Positions 32,049 to 42,700 of a DNA stretch of 64,000 bases are shown here, piece by piece. The translations under genes were made by a program, and so were the position numbers. How positions within the stretch are numbered: position 1 is the first letter of the stretch; every line of letters starts with the position of its first letter. Location of the stretch: the NCBI GenBank assembly GCA_004431415.1, contig QPMI01000416.1, forward strand, positions 434,001-498,000, read 5' to 3'. Origin of the DNA: Cyanophora paradoxa. Its lineage: Eukaryota; Glaucocystophyceae; Cyanophorales; Cyanophoraceae. The notes beneath the pieces are model-generated. The model was not told where the DNA came from, did no database searches, and saw only the letters and a program-made list of their open reading frames with translations.

Positions 32049-34588
32049 CTACTCGCCCGTGCGGAATCGCTTCCAGACGCGGGCCGACTCCTCCAGGAGG
32101 CCCTGCGGGGGCGGGCGCTTCCCCGTACCCGGCACCATCCGCTCGTACTGGGCCTCGGCTAGGAGCCGGTCCAGGCAGGCGTACCCCTTCAGAACGGGGT
32201 CCTGCAGGTGCACCGGGTACTCGGCCAGGCTGATCTGCGCCCACGGGACGGAGGAGAGGACTTGCTCGGCGGCTTCGGGGGCGTAGCCGGGGTGGGCCTG
32301 GATCCAGGCGCGGGCGGCGGCGGCCGAGCTGGCGGCGGGGCGCTTGGCCGCTGCGGCTGCCTGGAGGACGCCTGCAAAGATGTGGGGCTCCAGAAACTGG
32401 AGCATCCGGACGGTGGGCGAGTCCTCGGGCTTGGGAAGCCGCGGCGGGCGCGGCCGCGCCGCGAACTCGCGCTCCGACGCGGCCGCCACAGCGCCCAGCT
32501 CGTCCCGCACGGCTGCGAGGCAGGCCAGCTGGAGCCGGAGTCCGATCGGGATCTCCAGCAAAGGCTCGCCCGCCGGCGCTGCCGCCGCCGGCGCCCCGGG
32601 CTGCTGCTGTGGCGACCGCTGCGGTGACGGCTGCGGCTGAGGCTGCTCCGGCGCCGCGGGCAGGTCGAGGAGCGGTCCGAAGGACGGCAGGAGCGATCCG
32701 ACGGGGACCTCAGCTCCGATCCGCCGCCGCGCGAGCGCCCACGTCCTTAGCAGCGTCTCCGACCCGGGCGCCACGGTCAGCTGCCCCAGAATCGCGTAAA
32801 TCCGCGAGGGCGCCGCGCCGGAGTACGCTAGGGCGTCCGGCCTTGTGAACGTGATCGTCTTTGCGAGCATCTCGGGCATGAGCTGCTCGTCGATTTCCGC
32901 CCAGGTTTCCGCGCCCGTCTCGCCCGCCACCTCCTCCGCGTTCTCCTTCACGAAGGCGCAGCAGTGGTTTACGAGGGTCCTCCAGACCGCCTCCTCGTCC
33001 TCCGGACCCTCTAGCCCGCTCTGCGAACGAAACAAGCGTCGGCGACCCAGTGAAGAAGTGAAGAAAACGAGCAAGAGCACCTGGGAGTGGGCCCAGAGGA
33101 AGGTCTCGACCACAGTCGCCGGCGTCAGCGTCTGCCGAATCGCCTCCACGCACAGCGACGGCAGGCCCCGCACGCCCCTGCCGCCGGGTCAGCCTCCACC
33201 AGCGCCGCCACCCCCCCTGCGGCGCAGGGGCCCCGCACCAGTAGCAGGCCAGCGCGAGCAGCGGCCGCAGCTCCGCAGCCGGCACCGCGGGGCTCACGTG
33301 CGTGTACATGTACCGCAGCGCCGCCTCCGCCGCCGCGAACGTCGCCGGCTGCCCGTGCGGCCCCTCGTCGTCGAGCCGCAGCACGCCCTCCTGCCCTTCC
33401 CGCATGCGCTCCAGCGCGCCGCTCCGGAAGTAGGCGCTGCCGCGCGCCAGCACCTCCCGGTGCGCCCCGAGGCTCTGCGCCGAGGCGTCGGCGGCGAGGC
33501 GGAGGGGGGTACGCGAAGCGGAGCGGGCGGGGGGTACGCGAGCGGAGCGGAGCGCACCTGACCGTCGACGACGATGCGGAAGTCGTGCGGCGTGAACGGT
33601 ACGCTCCCCACCAGCTCCGCGAGGCGGTTGAGGGGTACGCCTGAGCTGCCGGAGAGGGGTACAGCTCCTGTCGCGCGCGCGCCGCGGGTCCGGTGGAGGT
33701 TGTCGGCAGTCGCCCAGAGCTCCGGCGAAGCGACGAGCGTGTCGATCGTAAGATGTACCGTCTGCTGCGGCTGTGGCTTCTTCGCTCTGAGGGACGAGTG
33801 AGCGCGAAGAGATCGAACACGCGCAAACAGCAAAACCAGAGGCGGCGCACGGCTTGGAGGGATCCGCGGCGATAGCGGCCTTGATAGATACGCGGATCGT
33901 CAGCTTGTCGTCCTCCAAGAACGCCCCCTTGCCGCCCCTCAGCTCTTCCAAGGACACGAACTGCGTGGGGAGATCGATCAGCGAGCGCTAGCTCTGGTAC
34001 AACTGGTCGCTGGCAAACGCAGGCGCGGGAGCGCACCGTATCGAAGCGCATCTCCGCCTGAGGGCTGAACGTGAATCCGCGATTGAAAACCCGGCGGGCC
34101 TTTACGGACGCGTCCGCAGACACAAGGGACAGGCGTATGTCCGCAGTGCACTTCGCCGGTTGCGGCGGCGGCGGCGGCGGCGGTTCTGATAGCCGCTGGG
34201 ATCCGTACGCCTTGACTCGCGGCGGCGGCGGCTCGTCAAAGATGAGATCAACAGAGAGGTACCGCCCGAGCCCCTCCCGCGCGCCGAGCGGGTGGACGCG
34301 CACGCGCCTGCACAACGATGTGTTAGCGCTTGTACGAGCGTGCGCCAGCGACGCAGGCGCAGGCGAGGCGCCCGCGCGGGATGCGGACCAGTTGAAGTCG
34401 AGGCATCGCGCCCTGTCCGACAAAACCGGGCCCCTGCTCTTCGAGAAGTCTGGGAACACTACATCAAACAGTCCTTTTGCCGGCACTGCAGGCGCGCTCG
34501 GCCCTGGAGTCGGGGCGCTCGCCGGCTCTGCGGCGGCGGGGCAAGTGAGGCGGATGTGCATGTGAAGCGAGCACCGCGCACCGGCCAT
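32049..34588 (-). CDS. MATH-BTB protein, copy A
   Basis: MATH-BTB proteins are substrate adaptors of Cullin-3 ubiquitin ligases in families studied so far. Right to left: ATG 34588; MATH-like part FDVVFPDFSKS, then across an intron W-RVRVHPLGAREGLGRYLSV and DLIFDEPPPPR, CTADIRLSLVSADASVKAR, FNRGFTFSPQAEMRFDTV. A linker follows (HLTIDTLVASPELWATADNL). The BTB fold is VPFTPHDFRIVVDGQ then HREVLARGSAYFRSGALER and FAAAEAALRYMYTHVSPAVP. A BACK-like helix follows (GLPSLCVEAIRQTLTPATVV). The C-terminal half is Ala/Pro-rich and ends SARVWKRFRTGE with TAG at 32049-32051. Its intron before HREVL is nearly identical to that of copy B, which starts 324 bp away on the other strand. Cullin binding is inferred from family. 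Confidence 0.85.
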
Positions 34589-34911
34589 TCGAATTCAAGC
34601 TACCCAGCGCCGGCGCGTGCATGCGACCGCACGCTCGGTCTTTGGCTCGCGCTCTTCAAATTCGCTGCTATAGCTACCGTAGGCTTCGCGCTTTCGTTCC
34701 GAGCAGACTGTACCCCGGCAAGCCGGACTTCCAAACCGGCTTTGCAGCCGGCAGTTGCAACTGAGGAAGTCCGCAAGCGGTCTTCCAAGTTGCTCCGTCG
34801 ATCAGGAGCCGGCGGAGCTCGTCGGCCCGCGGCGATGGACTCCTGATTGCAGCCCGGCAGCATCCGCACGATCCAGCACGCGGAGCGACTCGCCACCGCA
34901 AAACTTCGAAC
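34589..34911. promoter_or_regulatory. Shared head-to-head promoter of the MATH-BTB pair
   Basis: The two start codons are separated by 323 bp. No other reading frame is convincing here, so both promoters must lie in or overlap this interval (unless there are untranslated first exons). No TATA box or named site was identified. Confidence 0.5.
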
Positions 34912-37655
34912 ATGGCTTTTCAACCCGCAGCACCCGCTTTCGGCGGTGTGTCGCGGCCCGCTCGCTTCGCCTCGCACACGCGAAGGAACTCACGCATATG
35001 CGCAGGTACAGCTGCCACAGGGTTCTCGTTTGGTGCCGCGACCGTGCAAGCTGCGCAGCCCGCCGCGCCGGCGCCGGCGCCAGCCTCCGCGGATTTCGAA
35101 GTGCGGGTCCCAGGCTTCTCGAAGCTCAGCGCGCCGTTCGAGTCGCGCAGTCAGGCGTGCATTGGGCACAACTGGTTCGCAAAGCTCGCACGCCGCCATA
35201 GGGAGCCTGCGCCGGCTCGCCGTAGCTAACGTATGCGCGACGCGCTCGGCGGCCAGGCGCGTACGCGTCCACCCGCTCGGCGCGCGGGAGGGGCTCGGCT
35301 GGTACGTCGCGGCCGATCTCATCTTTGACGAACCACCGCCACCGCCAGCTAAAGCGAGTAGAAGCTTCAGCTTCGCGGCGACGCCGCCGCCTCCGCAGCA
35401 CTGCACAGCGGACGTCACTCTGACCCTCGTCTCGACGACCGCTTCCGCGAGTGCTCGGGCCTCCAGCCGCAACTTTGCCTTCAGCCCTCAGACGGAGACA
35501 CCGTGCGCCACCCCCTGCCCCGGCGCTTGCATTCGGAGCTGCTCCAGCAACGCCGTTTGGAGCGGCTCCAGCTGCAGCCGCGGTCAAATTCCCCTGGCCT
35601 GCTTGCAAAGCAGATGTTTCCCTGGCCATTCTGTCGACCGATCCGACATCAAATGTTTGTACTTCCTGGCGCTGCGCCTCCTTCTATAGTCAGGCCTCCA
35701 ACGAGCTGCTTTTCAACGAAGTGCGCTCCCGTACCTGTGCCTGCCCCCGCCAGCAACCTCTCGCTCATCTCCGCGCAGCTCGTGCCGCTGGAGGAACTGA
35801 GGAGCAGACGCGGAGGCTTCCTGGAGGACGACACGCTGACGATCCGCGTGTCCCTGAAGACCCCGCCCGTTCCTTCGAAGCCGCGACCGTGCGCCACCCT
35901 GCCTTTGCACAGCTCGCTCGTGCTCATTTTTTTGGATACCAGGACGCAGCCGCAGACAATTGATCTCACGCTCGACACGCTCATCGCGTCTCCGGAGCTG
36001 TGGGCGACGGTCGACAACCTTCATCGTACCCGGACCGCGCCGGCGCCTGCAGCTGACAGCGTACCCCTGAACCGCCTGAAGACGCTTGCCAAGCACATCC
36101 CATTCACGCCGCACGACTTCCGCATCGTCGTCGGCGGTCAGGTGCGCTCTGCTCCGCTCGCGTACCCCCCTCCCGCTCCGCTCCGCGTACCCCCCTCCGC
36201 CCCGCCGCCGACGCCCCGGCGCAGAGCCTCGGGGCGCACCGGGAGGTGCTGGCGCGCGGCAGCTCCTACTTCCGGAGCGGCGCGCTGGAGCACATGCGGG
36301 AGGGGCAGGAGGGCGTGCTGCAACTCGAGGAAGGGTCCCACGGGCAACCGGTGACCTTCGCGGCGGCGGAGGCGGCGCTGCGGTACATGTACACGCACGT
36401 GAGCCCCGCGGTGCCGGCGGCGGAGCTGCGGCCGCTGCTCGCGCTGGCCTGCTACTGGTACGTGGCGCTGCGCCGCCGCCGCCCCCACCGCGGCGGCGCT
36501 CGCGGCGGCTGAACCGGCGGCAGGGGCGTGCGAGGCCTGCCGTCGCTGTGTGTGGATGCCATCTTGCAGACGGTGACGGTGGCGAATGTCGTCGAGACGT
36601 TCCTCTGGGCCCACTCCCAGGTTCGCGATTGCTGTATCCGGCCCTCGTTATCTGAAGTCTTTGTGAGGGGTTGTCCTTGGCAGGGCGCGGCGGACGGGCC
36701 GGAGGGCGAGGAGGCGGTGTGGCGGCTCCTACAGGCCCGCTGCCGGGACATTGTCTCGTGGAACCTGGCACAGGTGGCGAACTGGACGCCGGCGGCCTCC
36801 TGGGAGGCGATCGACGAGCAAATTGTCTTAGAGTTCCTAGGAGGACCCAACGCGAAGCCGGGCCTGGAGAGCGTGGCACTGCTGGAGGCCTGGGCGCGGG
36901 CGCGGCATCTAATCGGCCCCGCCGACCACCTTGCGACGCTCCTACCGTCGCTGGGGGAGCTCCCCCCTGAACCAGTCTCCGGCCAAGTCCAGCGCCCGGC
37001 GGCGGCGCCCGTCGTTCCCTTCGGCGCGGCGGCCGTCGCTCACTTCACCTTCGGTGCTGCGACTCCAGCGGCGCCGCCTGTCTTCGGCGCGATCGGCCCT
37101 CAGCAGCAGCAGCCCGCAGCAGCCGCCCCCGCGAGCTCATCCGAGGCACCGGCGGCCGCCGGCTCGCCGACGCTGCTCCAGCGGCTGTGCCTCCTCGGGC
37201 TCGAGATGGGCCTCGACGCCGTCGCGGCCGCGGCGGAGCGGGAGATGGCAGAGTCCGCGGAGGGGCCCGGGGGCGGACCTGCCCTCCGCCTCCTCCTTTG
37301 GATCGACGCGCCGCGGCTCGCCTCCGTCATTCGGTCCGCGGCCGCCGCCAACCGGCCCGCCGCCAGCTCGGCCGCTGCCGCACGGGCCTGGATCCGGGCC
37401 CGCCCGAACTGCCCCGCGGAAGCCGCCGAGCAGGTCCTCTCCTCCGTGCCCTGGGCGCAGATCAGCCTGGCCGAGTACCCGGTGTACCTCCAGGACCCCG
37501 TTCTAAAGGGGTACGCCTGCCTTGACCGGCTCCTAGCCGAGGCCCAGTACGAGCGGATGGTGCCGCCGGACCAGCACGGGAAGCGCCCCCCTGTCAGCGA
37601 CGGCTCGCTGGCCGAGGCCGAGAGCGCGTGGAAGCGTGTCCGCACCGGCGAGTAG
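34912..37655 (+). CDS. MATH-BTB protein, copy B
   Basis: Same layout as copy A. ATG 34912 gives MAFQPAAPAFGG, joined over an intron to TAATGFSFGAATVQAAQ. The MATH part is FEVRVPGFSKLSAPF then, across an intron with donor GTTCGC, RVRVHPLGAREGLGWYVAAD, CTADVTLTLVSTTASASAR and NFAFSPQTE. BTB: IPFTPHDFRIVVGGQ, HREVLARGSSYFRSGALEHM, FAAAEAALRYMYTHVSPAVP. BACK-like: GLPSLCVDAILQTVTVANVV. The C-terminal half is longer in Gln/Pro/Ala and ends AWKRVRTGE with TAG at 37653-37655. It shares SSVPWAQISLAEYPV and QDPVLKGYACLDRLLAEAQY with copy A almost unchanged, whereas the MATH part is more diverged. A likely Cullin-3 adaptor (family knowledge); the substrate is unknown. Confidence 0.85.
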
Positions 37656-38151
37656 TCGCCCTAGGCCTGCAGCCCTGGCTATAGCTAGCAGCAGTGCTAG
37701 TTCGAATTCCTTTCTTTTGGCGCGGGTCTAGGGCCCACTTCTTTCGGATTTCCTGCACCAGCGAGTAGCCCTGCAGAATTCGAAGGAACTCTCATCGATT
37801 CCATCTCAGTTTCAGTTTCCCCTAGCCAGCATTCCTAGTGAGCTCACAGATTCATACCGTTTCAAATTCAATACATCTAGATCCAGTAACAAGCTTAAGA
37901 GCGATACCTCTAGATCGAGTTTCAAGCTAAGAGCGATACGATCAATGTCCGGCGAATCGCATATAATTGCAATACTGTGACGTAAGCGCTAAAATCGACG
38001 TCCAGGATCATAATTTGGAAAAAGGAATTCGAAGCATATGAAGCAACACTGGGGCGCTGAAGAAAATAAGTTACGCTGGCACTGGTGAAAATAATCTACT
38101 TAGGTTCAAGCTCAAGGCTGATACCTCTCTATCTGCGTGAACCTCACGTGG
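37656..38151. other. Convergent intergenic spacer
   Basis: About 500 bp between the stop of MATH-BTB copy B (+) and the stop of the giant membrane protein (-). It is AT-richer than the exons on both sides and should contain both 3' UTRs. No motif or repeat stands out. Confidence 0.5.
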
Positions 38152-39736
38152 TCAAGCGGCCTCGGCGGGCGGGGCGGGCCCCTCGTTGAGCGGCCGGCCG
38201 GGCGTCGGCGCCGGCACCGGCGCCCGGGGCGTGGGGGCTACCGAATTGGACGCGCAGCGCCGCGAGGGGGGACGCTCGCGATCCAAAGGGCCTCCGCCCC
38301 CGCCCGACTGGATCCGTGGCCGCGGGGGGCGCTTGCAAGAGGCAAAGCGGCGGCGGAGGGCGGGGAGCAGGGGGGCGAGGGCGGCCGCGATCGAGACGGC
38401 CACCGCCGCCGCCGCAACGATAACCTACGTGAAAGCAAAGAGCGAGCCCGGATAAGCCATTGGATTTGCGTTAGGGCGCAGGCTTAGGGGGCGGTCACCA
38501 TTGCACCCGCGGCGTCGGCCTCCGAGAGGGATCGCCGCTGGAAAGCGAAGGCCAGCGAGTAGAAGGCGAGCTGCGCGGCCGACGCGAAGACCTCCACCGC
38601 GTTGCCCGCCGGCACGACGTGCGGCCGGCTCCACGAGACATAGAGGAGGAAGGCAAGCTTTTCGGGGGGGGTACGAGTTGTTAGGATCTAAATATAGACG
38701 AGCGGGGGGTGGGGTGGGGGGTACGGCTACCTCGAGGAGGCCGAGGGCGAGGAGGGAGGCGGGCCCGGGTGCCAGGAGGGCGAGGCAGAGTGCCAGGTAC
38801 TTCAGCTGCCGGAGCGCCCCGCAGAGATACGCGTACCGCTGCGGCGAAAAAATTCGGAGAAAATTCAGCGAACGTTCTCCGAGCTCACCTTGTAGCGGTA
38901 CCCCAGGAACAAGAAGTGGAGGTTCGGAAGGAAGTCGAGCCGGCGGATGCGGCGGGCCAGGCGGCCGAGGGGGGTACGCGCCGGCGCCTCGGGATTCCCG
39001 GCCGCGCCGGCACCCGTACCCGTCCCCGGGGCGCCGGGGGCGGCGGGTACCCCGAGAAAGAAGGCGGCGGAGGGGCTGCGGGCCAGGGAGGGGCGGCTAG
39101 CGACGAAGGAGCGGGCGAGGGAGGCCGAGGAGGAAATGCGCGAGCGGGGCCGTGGCGCGCCGGCGCCGGCGCCGCCCTCGTACCCCTCTAGATCTTCCGC
39201 CCCCTCGCCGGCGCGATCTCCGGCCTCGCTGGGGGCGCGGCTCGTCCCGCGGGACGCCCCAAAGTGGATCGAGACGTCGTCCGGGGCCCGCTCGCCCCCG
39301 TACCCCCCCTCCCCCTCGGATCCGGAGCTCTCCTCGGCGTGTACCCCGCCCGCCGCCGCGTCGCGGTCCAGCTGCCACTCGCCCTCTGCGCGGCGAGCCG
39401 TAAGCTTAGCCGAGGCGGAGGGGGATCGGATTCGGAGGGCAGGGCACAAGTACTCGCCTGCGCGGAACGAAAGGGCGCGGGCAAGGACGGCGGCGCGGCC
39501 GGCGGCGGCTCGGAGCAGGTCCCGGGCGCTGCGGGGGCGGGCCAGCGGCAGCTGCAGCTGCTGCTGCTGCGGCGGCGGCGGCGGCGCGTCCAAGGCCGAA
39601 GAGAGGCCGGGACCCAGACCGGGCCCGGCCTCGTCCTCCCGGGTGGCGAGCTCCAAGGAGCCTGGCCGGGATTCGGCCAGCGAGCGCGCGAAGCCGAGGC
39701 TGCGGCTCGTGGAGGGGCCGCTGGACGGAAGGGGTA

Positions 39737-39767
<31 letters not shown>

Positions 39768-42700
39768 CGGCCCGCCTCCGCCGCTGCTAGCGCTAGCGCC
39801 GCGAGGCGCGAGGGGGCGCCGGGAAGCTTCGGGGGCGAGGGCGCCCGGCGCCGCCGCCCCGCGGGGGCTCGACGGCGCCGAGGCGGCGGCGGCGACTGCC
39901 GCCTTCTCCATTGCTGCGTTCGCTGAGCGGGGCGAGGCCGAGGCGGAGCGCGGCATGGGCCGCAGCCGCGCCGTCGACGGCGCGCTCGCGCTCGGTGCCT
40001 TCTCCTTTGCATCGGTCGGGTCCAGCAGGAAGCGGACGGAGGGAGAGCGGGGGAGGGGCCCCGGCGCGAGCTGGCGGGGGGCGTGACGGGCTCTCCCGCG
40101 CCGGCTGGGGACGGCACTTCCAGAGCCCCGGCGGCGGCGGGGGCGGCGGCGAGGGCGGCGGCGGCTGCGGCGGCGGCCCTGCCGCGTCTGCCTCCGCCTC
40201 TGATTCGCTGAAGCCGTGGAAGCGCACGGAGGGGGGGCGCGGCGCCGGGCGCCGGGCCGGGCGGCCCGGGCCGTCCGCGTCCTCGGGGGGTACATGTACG
40301 AGGAGCGCGCCCAGCTTGGGGCTGGCAGACGCGGAGCGCGGCAGGGGCCGCAGCAGGCGATCCCCCTTGCCCCCCGACCCCTCCGCCGCGGGGGCCGCGG
40401 AGCCGAACGGGGGTACAGGGCCCGAGCCTTCGGGCCCGTCCTCAAGCTCGAGCTCGGAGCCGCTAGCCGGCGGCTCGGAGCCGTCCCCGATCCGGATTTT
40501 GAGGTACCCCGCCGAGGCGGAGCGGGGGAGGGTACGGCGCGGGCGGCCGCGCGCCGTCGGAAGCGGCGTCTCGGCCCCTTCGCGATCGTCTTCATCGTCC
40601 GATGGCGCCGCGGCGGCCGCGCCGCAGTCGGCGGGGGCGGCCTCGGAGTCGGAGGAAGGGGTACCGGTGGCGTACGCGTCCACGCGGAGCTGCAGAGCCG
40701 CGCGGATCGCACCACTGGCGTCGGCGGCGGCGGCAAGATCGATATCGATGCGGCCGCGGCCAGCGCCCCCGCGCGGGCTTCCCGGGGCAGACACGGACGT
40801 CCGCCGGTTCCCGGCCGGCGCGGGCCGCGAGCCCTCCCCTCGCTCCAGCCGCCCCACGAGCGCCTCCAGCGCGGCTTGGAGCCGCGCCAGCGAGCCGGCC
40901 CGCTCGTCCAGCACCCCGGCGAGCCGCGCGACGTCGGCGCGCCGCTGCAGGCGGCCCAGCGTCGCGCGGATGCGGCCGGCCTGGCACCCCGGCAGCGGCT
41001 CGCCGGCGGCCAGCCGCCCGCCGAGCTCGCCCAGGGCCCCCTCCAGCCGCTCGACGGCGCCGTCCTCCAGCACGAGCGGCCTGTCGGCGCGCGCCGTCGC
41101 CGGCAGCGCGGACACGAGCGACTCCAGCGTGGCCTCCAGGCGGCCCATGGCACCCTCGCGTGTCGTGAGGCCGCCCCGCAGCCGCCCTGCCGCCGCCGCC
41201 GCCGCCGCCGCCGCCTCCGCCTGGGGCTCCTTCCTCCCCGCCCCCGGGTACAGGCTCGCCATGGCTTCCAGCCGGCCCAACGACTCCCCTCGGGCCGTCA
41301 GGCTCGCCAGCAGTCGCCCCAGCGGCGAGGCGGGCCCCGCGCCGGCCTCGCCCTCGCCCTCGGGCTTGGGCTTGAGCTTAAGCTTGCGGCCCGGCTCTGG
41401 GCGCTGGATGGGCGGTAGGCGCCGCGGACTGCGGCGGGGCGTGAGGCCCTCGCCGCCCTCGCCGTGGGGCGAGGGCGGGGCGAGGCCGGAGGGCGAGTCC
41501 GGGGGGCTCGCCAGCGCCCCGAACGGGTGCTCGCAATCGGCTTCCTGTGAGGCCGGGCGCCGCCCGCGCGGGCTCGCCGGCTCCGACTTGGCCGCCGCTG
41601 CTGCTGCTGCTGCGGCCGCCCGCCTCCTCGCACGGCGCGGCGGGGATCCGGAAGGACCGCCGGCCTCCACTGAGAAGAAGAAGGGCTCCGGGGGGTACGC
41701 CGGCGCCGGCGCCGGCGCAGCGGTCGCGGCCGCCGCCATCTCTTCGGAGTCCTCAGCCTCGCTGGCTGAGGGGCCCGAGGCCGCCGGCTCGTCCCAGGCC
41801 CCGGCCCCGGCCCCCGAGCGCCGGCCGCCTAGCAGGTGGCCCGCCGAGGCCGACCGCGGCAGCGGCCGCCGCCGCCTCAGCGGACTCGCCCCGGGGCTCG
41901 TACCGCTCGTGCTCGATTTGCGGTCCGTCTTGACGTCGGACGCGTCCGAAGCGTCCGCGAAGCGCACGGAGGGGGCGCGCGAGCCCGCGGCGGGGTGCGA
42001 GCCCTGTAGATCTCCATCCGCCCCCTCGCCGTACGATGCCGCAGCCGCGGCCCACGCCGCGCCGCCGGTGCCCAGGAGGCGGGGGCTGGCCGACGCCGAG
42101 CGGGACATGGGGCGGCGGAGGAGGCGGCGGGCGGTGGGCAGCGGCGACGCGGCGGCGGCCTCGGCGTCCGAGTGCGCCGCCTCCTCTGCCGGCGCCTCCA
42201 CCCGCAGCTCGATCCGCGGAGGCCGCGCCGCCGGTGGCGTCGACGCCGCCCCGGCCGCCTCCGCCTCATCCCCCGCGGCGGCGCCCAGTGTTGCGCGGAG
42301 GTCCTCGAGGGCCGCGCCGCGCGCCTGGAGCCCCGCGAGGAGCCGCTGCAGCGGCCCCGCCACCTCCTCCGCCCGCCGGCGCTCCGTAAGGGACGACTTG
42401 GCGGGCGAGATGGGAGGAAGCCTAAGTCCTCCAAGCAAACGCGTAGGGGAGGCCGCGGCCGCCAGCTGCTGCTGCTGCTGCTGCTGTTCCGCGTCCGCAG
42501 CTGCCGTCTCCGTCTCCCATCCGCCGCCCTCCGTCAGCACGACGCGGCGCTCAGAAGCCGCCGCTGGCGCGGCCGAGGCGGCGGGGGGCAGCAGCCCGCC
42601 GAAGCTCGAACCCACGCCCGCCGGCGACATCGATATCGATGCCGCCTGGACGCGCCGCGGAGAGCCGGGGTTCGACGGCCGCTTGGGCGACCCCGGAGGG

